Shown one piece after another: positions 8,822-19,868 of a DNA stretch of 58,804 nucleotides. Positions within the stretch are counted from its first letter, which is position 1. Every line of letters begins with the position of its first letter. Origin of the DNA: DASYLJ01 sp036009625 (GTDB lineage Bacteria > Desulfobacterota > Binatia > DP-6); NCBI GenBank assembly GCA_036009625.1, contig DASYLJ010000182.1, positions 1 to 58,804 of the forward strand, in the 5' to 3' direction. Under the pieces are notes generated by a model. That model did not search any database. It was not told where the DNA came from and saw only the letters and a program-made list of their open reading frames with translations. The translations under genes and the position numbers were made by a program.

Positions 8822-9545
8822 GGGAGTACCCTCCGTCGACGGCGAGCGTCGTGCCGGTCACGAACGACGCCCGCGCCAGGTACAGCACGCCGTCGGACGT
8901 ATCCTGCACCTCACCGATGCGCCCGAGCGGATGGATCGCCGCCATCGCGTCGACCCCGTCGCCGGTGAGCGGCGTCCGGATGGTCCCTGGGGCGAGCGTG
9001 TTGACGCGGATGCCGTGCCGGGCGAGCTCGGCCGCAAGCGACACCGTGAGCGCGTGGACGCCGCCCTTGCTCGCCATGGCCGCCGACACCGGCGTCGACG
9101 TCATGGCCTGCTGCACCAACATGGTGCCGACGTTGATGATCGAGCCGCCCCCGCCCTCGATCATGAGCGGGACCACGGCCTGACTCATCAGATACGTGCC
9201 CTTCACGTTCGTGCGGTAGAAGTCGTCGAGATCTGCTTCGGTCGTCTCGAGGAAGGGCATCGACCGGAAGATGCCCGCGTTGTTCACCAGGACGTCGACG
9301 CCGCCGAGCCGGTCACGCGCCGCGGCGGCGACGGCGCGGGCGGTCGCCGCGTCGCCGACGTGGCCCGCGACCGCGACGACGCGATCGCCGGCGGCATCGA
9401 GGCTGCGACGCGCGCCTTCCAGCTTGTCGGGGTCACGCCCGTTGATGACGACGCGAGAGCCCTCGGCCAGGAACCGCCGCGCGAGATCGAAACCGATCCC
9501 ACTGCCAGCACCGGTGATGACGACGCGATCGATGCGGCTGGTCAT
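8811..9545 (-). CDS. SDR-family protein lacking the catalytic Tyr
   Basis: 244 aa Rossmann-fold protein. The cofactor motif TGAGSGIG and the NNAGIF motif are intact, and the C-terminus (VTGTTLAVDGGYSHGR) is typical of classical short-chain dehydrogenases. The active site is not: in the usual S...YxxxK array the Ser position reads NVGTM (Thr) and the Tyr position is Ala (VSAAMASKGG), with only Lys kept. It may be an inactive or non-redox member. I chose the ATG at 9545 over a TTG 9 bases earlier. It is followed by a coupled DUF1330-like gene and preceded by sppA. Confidence 0.85.
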   Translation of the reverse strand: MTSRIDRVVITGAGSGIGFDLARRFLAEGSRVVINGRDPDKLEGARRSLDAAGDRVVAVAGHVGDAATARAVAAAARDRLGGVDVLVNNAGIFRSMPFLETTEADLDDFYRTNVKGTYLMSQAVVPLMIEGGGGSIINVGTMLVQQAMTSTPVSAAMASKGGVHALTVSLAAELARHGIRVNTLAPGTIRTPLTGDGVDAMAAIHPLGRIGEVQDTSDGVLYLARASFVTGTTLAVDGGYSHGR

Positions 9546-9584
9546 GTCGATCAACTACTCCCGGAGATCAGCACAAGGAACACG

Positions 9585-11357
9585 CTACGGCTGGCCCGTC
9601 TCGAACCCCATCGTCAAGACACCCGGCTGTGCGAGGAGGCCCACCTGGCGCGCGACGTTCGCCAGCGGACCGGTGACGTCCATCATGCGGCGGAGCGCGA
9701 TCGTGACCGGGGCGTCGTACTCCTCGCTGTCGGGCGTCCCGACGAACCGCGCTGCCACCGTCTGCAGCAGGCTCTTCGCCGGCGGGAACGTCTCGAGGTG
9801 GACCGGATCGCCGGCCGGGATGCCCGCCGCCTCCTTTGCCAGTGCCAGCGCGGTCGGGAAGCCGCCGAGCGCGTCGACCAGGCCGATGCCGAGCGCGTCC
9901 TCGCCGGTCCAGATGCGACCGCGCGCGATCTCGAGCACCTTGTCCATCGGCAGCTTGCGGCCCTCGGACACCTTGGTGGTGAAGTCGCGATAGATGCGAT
10001 CGAGCGACGCCTGGAAGCGCTCCCACTCGGCCGGCGTGTAGTCGGTCGACGTCGTCCACATCGTGCCGTTGGTGCTGGTGTGCACCTCCTCCCAGTTGAC
10101 GCCGATCTTCTCCCACATGGCCTCGGTCACCATCTTGCCGCCGAGCACGCCGATGGAGCCGGTGATGGTGCCCGGCTGCGCGACGATCTTGTCGGCGGGG
10201 ATGGCGACGAAGTAGCCGCCCGAGCCCGCGACGTCGGCCATCGACACGACGACCGGCTTGCCCGCCGCGCGTGCCCGCACCACCTCGCGCCAGATGGTGT
10301 CCGACGCCACGTACGATCCGCCCGGGCTGTCGACGCGGAAGAGAATGGCGCGGACGTCGTCGTCGTCGATCGCCGCGCGCAACGCCGCCGTGACGCTGTC
10401 GGCGCCCATGGACTGCTCGCCGGTCACCGGGTCGAGCGCGCTGTCGCCGCGGCGCACGCCGCCGACGCCGTAGATGAGGGCGATCTTCTCGCCGTCGCCA
10501 TGTCGCGGCCGCACGCGCTGCAGGTAGCGCAGGGCCGAGAGCCGCACCGGCTCCTCACCCAACTTCTCCTCGAGCTTCGTCCACGCCTCGTCGCGATATG
10601 CGAGCCCGTCGAGCAGCTTGGCCTCGAGCGCCTGCTCGGCCGACAGCGGCCCACCGTCGATCAGCGCACGAAGCCGATCCTCGGATATGGCCCGCGCCGC
10701 GGCGATGCCGCGTACGATCTGCCCGAACTGCGAATCCATGACGCGCGTCGCCGCCTCGCGGTGCGCGGGCGTGAACCCCTTCTCGGTGAAGATGTTCATC
10801 GCATTCTTGTACTCGCGACGATGATCCATGCGCGGCACGACGCCGAGCTTGTCGAGCGCGCCGCGGAGGAACGGCGACTCGACGATGAGCCCCGTGAGCC
10901 CGACGTCGCCGGACGGCTGCAGGTAGATCTCGTCGAAGGCCGTAGCCAGGTAATACGAGCCGTTGCCCGCCGAGAACTCGCCGAAGCTCAGCGAGTAGGC
11001 GATGGCCGGCTTGCCCGAGGCGCGGAAGGCGATCACCGCGTCGCGCAGCTCCTGGATGCGGGCGAGTCCCATCGGCGCGGCGCCGACGCGCGCGACGAGC
11101 GCCACCACGCGATCGTCGGTGGCGCCTCGCTCGAGCGCCTCGAGCACGTCGTGCACCTGCGCCATGCGCCCCTGCAGCACGCCGGCGACCGGATCGTCGG
11201 GGACGTACTCGACCAGCGGCTGATCGAAGTCGATCTCGAGCACGGTGTGCGCGTCGACGTGGCCGGCACGCATGAAGCGCACGGTGAACCCGAGAACGAG
11301 TGCGAGCGCCACCATCGCCCCGAGGCTGGTGAACATGCGCGTGATGGCTTTCTTCAT
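9585..11357 (-). CDS. sppA: Signal peptide peptidase SppA, 67K type (protease IV)
   Basis: 590 aa inner-membrane serine protease that degrades cleaved signal peptides in the plane of the membrane. Residues 10-30 form the N-terminal anchor. There are two crotonase-like repeats, as in the long E. coli-type enzyme. The Ser/Lys dyad is visible: Lys184 in the first repeat (REYKNAMNIF) and Ser379 in the second (DVAGSGGYF), with RVDSPGG before it. A GGAGGG ribosome-binding site lies 6 bases before the ATG. It is flanked on the same strand by a HAD phosphatase upstream and an SDR gene downstream. Confidence 0.95.
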   Translation of the reverse strand: MKKAITRMFTSLGAMVALALVLGFTVRFMRAGHVDAHTVLEIDFDQPLVEYVPDDPVAGVLQGRMAQVHDVLEALERGATDDRVVALVARVGAAPMGLARIQELRDAVIAFRASGKPAIAYSLSFGEFSAGNGSYYLATAFDEIYLQPSGDVGLTGLIVESPFLRGALDKLGVVPRMDHRREYKNAMNIFTEKGFTPAHREAATRVMDSQFGQIVRGIAAARAISEDRLRALIDGGPLSAEQALEAKLLDGLAYRDEAWTKLEEKLGEEPVRLSALRYLQRVRPRHGDGEKIALIYGVGGVRRGDSALDPVTGEQSMGADSVTAALRAAIDDDDVRAILFRVDSPGGSYVASDTIWREVVRARAAGKPVVVSMADVAGSGGYFVAIPADKIVAQPGTITGSIGVLGGKMVTEAMWEKIGVNWEEVHTSTNGTMWTTSTDYTPAEWERFQASLDRIYRDFTTKVSEGRKLPMDKVLEIARGRIWTGEDALGIGLVDALGGFPTALALAKEAAGIPAGDPVHLETFPPAKSLLQTVAARFVGTPDSEEYDAPVTIALRRMMDVTGPLANVARQVGLLAQPGVLTMGFETGQP

Positions 11358-11391
11358 CCGATCCCTCCGTGGATCTTCTGCGAGCGAGCGC

Positions 11392-12093
11392 TCAGGTGCC
11401 GAGCAGCGCGGGCAGGACGTCGGGCACGGTCAGGTCGGGCACGACGCGCGTGGCGCCGGCACGCCGCAGCTCGTCGGGCGACGTGCTGCTGGTGGCGACC
11501 GCCACGCACTCGGCACCTGCGGCCAGCGCCGCATCGACGTCGCGCAGCGAATCGCCGATGACGACGACGCGGCAGTCGTCGCGTCGTTCGCCGAGCGCCG
11601 CCGCCCCCCGCGCCGCGCCGATGCGGATGATCTCGGCGCGTTCCTCGTGATCGGAGCCGAAGCCGCCGAACGCGAAGTGCCCGTCGATACCACCGCGCGC
11701 GAGCTTGATGCGCGCGCCCTGCTCGAGGTTGCCCGTGCCGAGCCCGACGGCCACCCGCGGTCGTCCCCCGACGGAAGCCAGCAGCTCGGGCACGCCGGGA
11801 TAGAGCTTGTACTGATCGGCGCGCGGCAGCTCGTCGGCGAGCGCCTCGAGATACGTTGCCAGAATGGCCTCGACCAGGTCCGGCGCGACGTCGCGCCCGA
11901 CGATGCCGAGCCCGGTGCGGACGATCAGAGGATCGGTCATGCCGGCGAACATGACGTCTGCGAAGACGTCGCCGCCGGTCCCGAGGTGCGTGGTGAACGC
12001 CCGCTCGATGGCCCGTCGACCCGCACCCCCCGCGCTGACGAGCGTCCCATCGATGTCGAAGAGAAGAACGGTGGGCCGCACGACGTCAGGCAT
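11392..12093 (-). CDS. HAD-family hydrolase (phosphoglycolate phosphatase-like)
   Basis: 233 aa. The four HAD motifs are present: LLFDIDGTLVSAGG with the nucleophile Asp, GLGTGN, the Lys of ARIKLARGG, and VVIGDSLRDVDAALAAG. The helical cap between motifs I and II is of the C1/PGP-like type. These enzymes hydrolyse phosphate monoesters such as 2-phosphoglycolate; the substrate here is not known. The ATG at 12093 gives a 10-base gap to the preceding acyl-CoA dehydrogenase gene. A TTG at 12114 would overlap it. Confidence 0.85.
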   Translation of the reverse strand: MPDVVRPTVLLFDIDGTLVSAGGAGRRAIERAFTTHLGTGGDVFADVMFAGMTDPLIVRTGLGIVGRDVAPDLVEAILATYLEALADELPRADQYKLYPGVPELLASVGGRPRVAVGLGTGNLEQGARIKLARGGIDGHFAFGGFGSDHEERAEIIRIGAARGAAALGERRDDCRVVVIGDSLRDVDAALAAGAECVAVATSSTSPDELRRAGATRVVPDLTVPDVLPALLGT

Positions 12094-12103
12094 TGCGGCG
12101 CGT

Positions 12104-13243
12104 CTATAACCCAAGCTCGCGCGCGATGATGATCATCTGGATCTCCGACGTCCCCTCGGTGATCGTCATCAGGCGCGCGTCGCGCCAGAAGCGCTCGACG
12201 GGGAACTCCGTGATGTAGCCGTAACCGCCGAAGATCTGCATCGCCTCCCACGTCACCCGCTGCGCCACCTCGGAGCAGAAGAGCTTCGCCATGGCCGCCT
12301 CGCGCATGCACGGGCCCGCGTCGAACAGCACCGCTGCGCGCCACATCGCGGTGCGTGCCGTCTCGACCTCCATCGCCATGCGCGCCAGCTTGAACTTGAT
12401 GGCCTGGAACTTGGCGATCTTCTGCCCGAACTGCTCGCGCTCCTTGGCGTAGGCGAGCGCGGCTTCGAGCGCCGCCTGGCTGACGCCGACGGAGCGCGCC
12501 GCGTGCGTGACGCGACCGCCCTCGAGCGTCCCCGTCACCTGCTTGAAGCCGCCCTCGACGCCGCCGAGGAGACACGACGCCGGCACCGTCAGGTCCTCGA
12601 ACGTCAGCGCCGCAGTCTCCGACGTGTGGTGGCCGGTCTTCTTGAGCTTGCGCGAGACGACGAAGCCGGGGGTCTTGGTGTCGACCACGAACGTGCTGAT
12701 GCCGTTCCCGCGCTGCGTGCGATCGGTGTAAGCCGCGATCACGCAGTAGTCGGCGATGGTGCCGTTGGTGATGAACATCTTCGAGCCGTTGAGGACGTAG
12801 TTGTCGCCACGGCGCTCGGCGGTGGTGCGGATCGACGCCGCGTCCGACCCCGAGTTCGGCTCCGACAGGCCCCAGCAGCCGAGCTTCTCGCCGCGGATGG
12901 CGGGCACCAGGTAGTCGCGCTTCTGCTCCTCGGTGCCGAACTTGAGGAGGGGAATGCAGCCCAGCCCGACGTGCGCCAGCAGCGCCGCCGCGAAGCCGCA
13001 GTTGATGCGCGCGATCTCCTCGATGAGGAGGCAGCGCATCACCATGTCGCCGCCGCTGCCGCCGTACTCCTCCGGGTAGCCCACGCCGAGGTAGCCGAGC
13101 CGGCCGAGCTCGCGGAACAGATCCAGCGGGAAGGTCTCGGTCGCCTCGAGCTCCTCGACGCGCGGCGCGAGCGCCTTTTCGGCGAAGCTACGGACGGCGA
13201 GGCGGAACGCCTCCTGCTCTTCGTTCAGCGTGAAGCCCAGCAT
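12104..13243 (-). CDS. Acyl-CoA dehydrogenase
   Basis: 379 aa, full length. Signatures: GYPEEYGGSGGD, the FAD block LSEPNSGSDAASIRT, NGSKMFITNG, the AYAKEREQFGQKIAKFQAIKFKLA helix, and the C-terminal QIFGGYGYITEFPVERFWRDARL and TITEGTSEIQ. The sequence is of the short/medium-chain, glutaryl-like ACAD type. A strong GGAGGAG ribosome-binding site sits about 7 bases before the ATG. It heads a minus-strand run (ACAD, HAD, sppA, SDR, DUF1330) and is divergent to asnS across 80 bases. An open frame extends upstream of the chosen start but lacks family similarity. Confidence 0.93.
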   Translation of the reverse strand: MLGFTLNEEQEAFRLAVRSFAEKALAPRVEELEATETFPLDLFRELGRLGYLGVGYPEEYGGSGGDMVMRCLLIEEIARINCGFAAALLAHVGLGCIPLLKFGTEEQKRDYLVPAIRGEKLGCWGLSEPNSGSDAASIRTTAERRGDNYVLNGSKMFITNGTIADYCVIAAYTDRTQRGNGISTFVVDTKTPGFVVSRKLKKTGHHTSETAALTFEDLTVPASCLLGGVEGGFKQVTGTLEGGRVTHAARSVGVSQAALEAALAYAKEREQFGQKIAKFQAIKFKLARMAMEVETARTAMWRAAVLFDAGPCMREAAMAKLFCSEVAQRVTWEAMQIFGGYGYITEFPVERFWRDARLMTITEGTSEIQMIIIARELGL

Positions 13244-13323
13244 GCGGATCTCCTCCGGCGGCGGACCATAGCCGAGTGATCCGGGCCGTGCCACGGGGAC
13301 GGGCCATCTGCTATGGACGGGCC

Positions 13324-14619
13324 ATGGCGGTGGTGACGGTCGAGGAGGTCGGCAGGCACGAGGGGGCCGTGGTGACCCTGCGCGGGTGGCTGGCGGCGCG
13401 GCGCTCCAGTGGCAAGCTGCACTTCCTCCAGCTTCGCGACGGCACGGGGACCATCCAGTGCGTCATGGGCAAGCGCGACGTGACGCCGGAGGTATTCGCC
13501 GCCGCCGACCACCTCCCCCAGGAGACGTCGCTCACGATCACCGGCACCATCCGGGCCGACGCCCGCGCCCCAATCGGCTTCGAGCTGGGCGTCCAGGACA
13601 TGACGATCGTCCACGTGCCCGCGACCGAGTTCCCGATCTCGCCGAAGGAGCACGGCACCAGCTTCCTGCTCGAGCACCGCCACCTCTGGCTGCGCTCGTC
13701 CCGCCAGCACGCCATCATGCGCATCCGCGCCGAGGTCATCCGCGCCTGCCGCGAGTTCCTCGACGGTCGCGGCTTTCTCGGCTTCGACGCCCCCATCCTC
13801 ACCCCCGCCGCCTGCGAGGGCACGACGACGCTGTTCCCCGTCGAGTACTTCGGCGAGACGGCGTACCTCACGCAGAGCGGGCAGCTCTACGGCGAGGCCG
13901 GCGCGATGGCCTTCGGCAAGATCTACGTCTTCGGCCCGACGTTCCGCGCCGAGAAGTCGAAGACGCGTCGCCACCTCACCGAGTTCTGGATGATCGAGCC
14001 CGAGATGGCGTTCGCCACCCTCGACGACGACATGGACCTCGCCGAGGACTTCCTCGTCCACGTCGTCGGCCGCGTGCTGGAGCGGCGCGCCGCCGAGCTG
14101 CGCGTCCTCGAGCGCGACGTGGATGCCCTCGCCCGCATCGTGAAGCCTTTCCCGCGCATCACGTACACCGAAGCCATCGAGCGGCTGCGCGCCAAGGGCG
14201 TCGACATCGCCTGGGGCGACGACCTCGGCGCCGAGGCCGAGACCACCCTGTCGCAGGAGTTCGATCGCCCGGTCATGGTGCACCGCTACCCGCTGGCCGC
14301 GAAGGCCTTCTACATGAAGGCCGATCCCGCCGAGACGCGCGTCGCGCTGTGCGTCGACGTCCTCGCCCCCGAGGGCTACGGCGAGATCATCGGCGGCGGC
14401 CAGCGCGAGGACGACCTCGCCGTCCTCGAGGCCAAGATCGTCGAGCACCAGCTGCCGACGGAGGCGTTCGACTGGTACCTCGACCTGCGCCGCTTCGGCT
14501 CGGTGCCGCACGCCGGCTTCGGCATGGGCATCGAGCGCTGCGTCGCCTGGGTGTGCGGGCTGCACCACGTGCGCGAGACCATCCCGTTCCCGCGCATGCT
14601 CGAGCGCCTGCGGCCCTGA
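13324..14619 (+). CDS. asnS: Asparaginyl-tRNA synthetase
   Basis: 431 aa class IIb aminoacyl-tRNA synthetase. An N-terminal OB-fold anticodon-binding domain (VVTLRGWLAARRSSGKLHFLQLRDG) is followed by the catalytic core. This carries motif 2 (FGPTFRAEKSKTRRHLTEFWMIEPE) and motif 3 (GFGMGIERCVAWVCG). The EKSKTRRHLTEFW stretch is typical of AsnRS. The enzyme charges tRNA-Asn directly, suggesting that this lineage need not rely on the Asp-tRNA(Asn) amidotransferase route. An ATG 48 bases upstream-equivalent frame exists but the MAVVTVEEV start fits the OB fold. Confidence 0.93.
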   Translation: MAVVTVEEVGRHEGAVVTLRGWLAARRSSGKLHFLQLRDGTGTIQCVMGKRDVTPEVFAAADHLPQETSLTITGTIRADARAPIGFELGVQDMTIVHVPATEFPISPKEHGTSFLLEHRHLWLRSSRQHAIMRIRAEVIRACREFLDGRGFLGFDAPILTPAACEGTTTLFPVEYFGETAYLTQSGQLYGEAGAMAFGKIYVFGPTFRAEKSKTRRHLTEFWMIEPEMAFATLDDDMDLAEDFLVHVVGRVLERRAAELRVLERDVDALARIVKPFPRITYTEAIERLRAKGVDIAWGDDLGAEAETTLSQEFDRPVMVHRYPLAAKAFYMKADPAETRVALCVDVLAPEGYGEIIGGGQREDDLAVLEAKIVEHQLPTEAFDWYLDLRRFGSVPHAGFGMGIERCVAWVCGLHHVRETIPFPRMLERLRP

Positions 14620-14640
14620 CTTGACCGGTCACAGGGCCGC
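14610..14640 (+). terminator. Possible asnS terminator or dyad without U-run
   Basis: A perfect 9-base stem, GCGGCCCTG at 14610-14618 and its complement at 14632-14640, encloses a 13-base loop. The loop itself contains the palindrome TGACCGGTCA (14622-14631). The stem includes the asnS stop codon. No T-tract follows, so intrinsic termination is uncertain. The structure could attenuate read-through into the next gene 18 bases downstream, or be an operator. Confidence 0.35.
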
Positions 14641-14658
14641 ACATAAGACGACGCGCTC

Positions 14659-15129
14659 ATGAGTCGACGGGTGTTCGCGCTGGTCTTTGCCCTGCTGCTG
14701 CTCTGGGGCGGAGGCGTCGCGTCGGCGCAGACGGACGCTCGCAAACCCAAGCCGGTCGCGGTCAAGCCTGTCCCGGTCGCACCCGACTTGAGCGAGATGG
14801 AGTCGCTGCTCCGTCAGCTGGCCGACGCCCAGAAGTGGGCCGGCGAGCAGATCTGGCACGTGAAGGAGTCGGTCGACGCGCTCCCGGAGAAGTTCTCCGA
14901 GATACAGGACGGCCACACCGACCTGCACGACGACGTCGGCAAGCTGCGCGAAGAGGTGAAGGGGCTCTACGTCGAGCTCTCGAGCCTGCGCCAGCAGCTC
15001 GAAGAGGTCCGGGGCGACGTCGGCGGCGTCGACTCGAACGTGTCGGCGTTCCGCACGTTCTCGGGCTTCTTCATCGCGGCGATGATCCTGCTCCTCGCAG
15101 TCATCGCGGTGATGACGATTCGGCGCTAG
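14659..15129 (+). CDS. Exported coiled-coil protein with C-terminal membrane anchor
   Basis: 156 aa, no family recognised. Residues 1-24 are a signal peptide (FALVFALLLLWGGGVASAQ). A Lys/Pro/Val-rich spacer follows (KPKPVAVKPVPVAPD). From about residue 45 to 125 there is heptad-like coiled-coil sequence (LRQLADAQKW, VGKLREEVKGLYVELSSLRQQLEEVRGDVGGVDSNV). It ends in one hydrophobic helix (FFIAAMILLLAVIAVMTI) and RR. A periplasmic coiled coil tethered to the inner membrane by its C-terminus is the simplest model. It lies 39 bases after asnS on the same strand. Confidence 0.65.
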   Translation: MSRRVFALVFALLLLWGGGVASAQTDARKPKPVAVKPVPVAPDLSEMESLLRQLADAQKWAGEQIWHVKESVDALPEKFSEIQDGHTDLHDDVGKLREEVKGLYVELSSLRQQLEEVRGDVGGVDSNVSAFRTFSGFFIAAMILLLAVIAVMTIRR

Positions 15130-15141
15130 CGTCCGACGAGC

Positions 15142-15513
15142 TCACCCATACCGCTTGTCCTCCGGCAGCCCCGCCTGGAGCGGGCGGACCTCGATGGTGC
15201 CGAAACGGGCGGAGGGCCATTTCGCGGCGATCTGGATGGCCTCGTTCAGGTCCTTGGCCTCGATCAGGAAGTAGCCGCCGAGCTGCTCCTTGGTTTCCGC
15301 GAACGGGCCGTCGACGGTCTGGAGCCGCTGGTCGCGGACGCGCACCGTCACGGCGGTGCGCGCGCTCTGCAGCGGTTCCGTGGACACCAGGTGGCCGTTG
15401 CGCCGCAGCGTGTCGACGTAGTCGATGGTCTCGTTCCGCAGCACGTCCCATTCTGCCCGGGGCATGTCGCCGAAGAACGCTTCGTCCTCGTAGGCGAGGC
15501 AGAGATACTTCAT
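15142..15513 (-). CDS. YCII-family (DGPF-domain) protein
   Basis: 123 aa, whole protein is one YCII/DGPF domain. The hallmark VDGPFAETKEQLGGYFLIEAKDLNEAI is present, with MKYLCLAYEDEAFF at the start. A GGAG box 8 bases before this ATG supports it over an ATG 21 bases upstream. YCII proteins are small ferredoxin-like folds, often encoded beside ECF sigma factors, but none is here. Instead it follows a phytanoyl-CoA dioxygenase gene on the same strand, 64 bases away. Function unknown. Confidence 0.85.
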   Translation of the reverse strand: MKYLCLAYEDEAFFGDMPRAEWDVLRNETIDYVDTLRRNGHLVSTEPLQSARTAVTVRVRDQRLQTVDGPFAETKEQLGGYFLIEAKDLNEAIQIAAKWPSARFGTIEVRPLQAGLPEDKRYG

Positions 15514-15577
15514 CGATTGGTCTCCATGCTCCATGGTCGTTCGGCGCCCCCGGACTTCGACACGGGAACCGGTCGAC

Positions 15578-16420
15578 CTACTGCAGCCGCCGCTTCGGGT
15601 GCACGCCGCTGGTGTGGCCCATGAACGGCGGATGGATGCTGTAGCCGAGCAGCTCCTGCACGCGCTCGGGCATCGCGCGCGCGACCTCGGGCGCGATCGC
15701 CAACGTGAAGTTCTCCTGCTGGCGCGCCCAGGGCTCACAGTACTGATAGGTCAGGGCGAGCCGGGACGCCCGGCTGCGATTGGCGCCGCCGCGATGCCAC
15801 AGGGTGCCGACGAAGAGTACGACCGAGCCCGCCCGCATGCAGACCGGCTGCGGCGTGGCGTCGACCACGTCGACCGTTCCGCTCAGCATCAGCGCCGAGT
15901 CGGACGTGCGGCCGTACTTGGTGCGCTGCGCGAAGTGATCGGCACCGACGACCCCACGCGGCGCGACGTCGCCCCAGCGGTGGCTGCCCGGGATGACCTC
16001 GGTGGCACCATTTTCCGTCGTGAAGTCGTCGACGGCGCAGATGGTGGCGAGGCTGATCGGCGCCCGTGGCCGCGGGAACGGGTAGAAGCTGTCGTCGAAG
16101 TGGAGCGGCTGGGCGGTCTCACCGGGATGGATGCGGATCGCCTGCGCCGCCGTCAGGAGGTAGCTCGGCGCCAGCACCGCGTCGCACACCGCCAGGACGA
16201 GCGGATGCCCCGCCAGCTCGGCGAACACGGGTTCCACCGCGGGCAGCGTGTAGACGCGTTCGGTCTTCCGGCCCTCGAAGTCGTTCCGCCCGAAGTTCTG
16301 ACGGGCGAACCGCGGCTCGAGCGCGTCGCGATAGTGCTGCAGATCGCGCGCCGGAAGCAGGTCCTCGAAGACGACGAAGCCGTCGGCGTCGAGGCGATCG
16401 AGGTGGGATTGGACGTCCAA
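15578..16420 (-). CDS. Phytanoyl-CoA dioxygenase family protein
   Basis: 280 aa Fe(II)/2-oxoglutarate-dependent oxygenase. The facial triad is visible as His and Asp in QPLHFDDSFYPF and the distal His in FVGTLWHRGGANRS, with the family's EVIPGSHRWGD strand between. The best start is a TTG at 16420: it is preceded by GGGAGG six bases upstream and begins at the natural domain edge (LDVQSHLDRLDADGF), leaving 17 bases after the thiolase stop. Substrate is unknown; hydroxylation of an acyl-CoA or other lipid-like substrate is the family's typical role. Co-directional with thiolase and YCII genes. Confidence 0.87.
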   Translation of the reverse strand: MDVQSHLDRLDADGFVVFEDLLPARDLQHYRDALEPRFARQNFGRNDFEGRKTERVYTLPAVEPVFAELAGHPLVLAVCDAVLAPSYLLTAAQAIRIHPGETAQPLHFDDSFYPFPRPRAPISLATICAVDDFTTENGATEVIPGSHRWGDVAPRGVVGADHFAQRTKYGRTSDSALMLSGTVDVVDATPQPVCMRAGSVVLFVGTLWHRGGANRSRASRLALTYQYCEPWARQQENFTLAIAPEVARAMPERVQELLGYSIHPPFMGHTSGVHPKRRLQ

Positions 16421-16437
16421 CGTCGACCTCCCGCCGC

Positions 16438-17583
16438 CTACTCGTTCCCCAGCACCACCACGCACGCCACCGCGCCGGGACCACCGACGTTGTGCGCCAG
16501 GCCGAGCCGCGCGTCCTTCACCTGGCGCGCACCGGCCTCTTCTCGCAGCTGCGTGACGCACTCGTAGATCATGCGCACGCCGCTGGCCCCGATGGGGTGG
16601 CCGAACGACTTGAGGCCGCCACTCGGGTTGATGGGGATGTCACCCCCGATGGCGGTGCGACCCTCCATCGCGAGTGGACCGCCGTCGCCCTTCTTGCAGA
16701 AGCCGAGGTCCTCGGTGTTGGCGATCTCGGTCCAGGTGAAGCAGTCGTGCACCTCGGCGAAGTCGACGTCCTGCGCCGTGATGCCGGCCATCTTGTAGGC
16801 GGCAGCCGCGGCCTTCTGCGTCGAGCGGAAGCCCAGGTAGTCGAAGGTGGGGTCGAAGTACGGACGCCCGGTCTCGACGGCGAGCGCCGCGCCCTTCACC
16901 TTGATCGGCGGCTTGCGGTACTTCGACGCCAGGTCGGCGCGGCAGACGATGGCCGCGGCGGCGCCGTCGGTCGTGGGGCAGCAGTCGAACAGCCCGAACG
17001 GCGACGCGATCATCGGCGCCTTCAGCACCTGCTCGACGGTGATCTCCGATCGCAGGTGCGCCTTCTCGTTCTTGGCACCGTTGCGGTGGTTCTTCACCGC
17101 CACCGCCGCCAGCGTCTCGCGCCCCATGCCGAACGTGTGCATGTAACGGTTCGCCGCCAGCGCGAAGAGCCCCGGCGCCGTGTTGCCACGCGCCAGCAGA
17201 GGGTGCCCGAGACGCGGTAGCCCACGGCCGCCACGGTCCTTCAGCTTCTCGGCCCCGACGACCAGCACCACGTCGTACACGCCCGACGCCACGGCGAGAC
17301 AGGCGTTGCGGAAGGCATCGGTACCGGTGGCGCAGTAGTTCTCGACCCGGGTGATGGGCCGTCCGTAGAGACGGAGCGCATCGGCCAGCGATGTCGCCGA
17401 CTTCCCGCCGCCCGGACCCGGCAGATACGTCCCGAGGTAGGCGGCCTCGATCTCGGCGGGGTCGATGCCGGCATCCTCGTAGGCAGCAAATGCCGCGTCG
17501 CAGATGAGCTCTTCGTAGCCGCGCTCGTAGCGCTCGCCGAACTTCGTGCACCCGACGCCGATGACGGCGACCTTGTCCTTCAT
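16438..17583 (-). CDS. SCP2-type thiolase / acetyl-CoA acetyltransferase-like
   Basis: 381 aa. Opens KVAVIGVGCTKFGERYERGYEELI, as in SCP2-type thiolases. The nucleophilic Cys is in ENYCATGTDAFRNA. The catalytic His region is AEVHDCFTWTE and the C-terminal GHPIGASG block is intact. An AAAGGA site lies 6 bases before the ATG. These proteins cleave or condense beta-ketoacyl-CoAs and often pair with DUF35 proteins; a DUF35-containing protein is encoded 2.3 kb away at 19855. It heads an operon-like run with phytanoyl-CoA dioxygenase and YCII, divergent to the receiver-ATPase gene. Confidence 0.9.
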   Translation of the reverse strand: MKDKVAVIGVGCTKFGERYERGYEELICDAAFAAYEDAGIDPAEIEAAYLGTYLPGPGGGKSATSLADALRLYGRPITRVENYCATGTDAFRNACLAVASGVYDVVLVVGAEKLKDRGGRGLPRLGHPLLARGNTAPGLFALAANRYMHTFGMGRETLAAVAVKNHRNGAKNEKAHLRSEITVEQVLKAPMIASPFGLFDCCPTTDGAAAAIVCRADLASKYRKPPIKVKGAALAVETGRPYFDPTFDYLGFRSTQKAAAAAYKMAGITAQDVDFAEVHDCFTWTEIANTEDLGFCKKGDGGPLAMEGRTAIGGDIPINPSGGLKSFGHPIGASGVRMIYECVTQLREEAGARQVKDARLGLAHNVGGPGAVACVVVLGNE

Positions 17584-17663
17584 GAGGCGTCCTTTATGAC
17601 CCTTCGGGACCATCCTCAGTCAAGGCTCAAGGCGCCGCGGTCTCCTGCCGATAGAGGCTCGGG

Positions 17664-19854
<2,191 letters not shown>

Positions 19855-19868
<14 letters not shown>

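Noticed and set aside
17590..17613. Palindrome ATGACCC-TTCG-GGACCAT in the thiolase/receiver-ATPase divergent gap
   Set aside because: The arms do not pair beyond a few bases, so it is not a true dyad.
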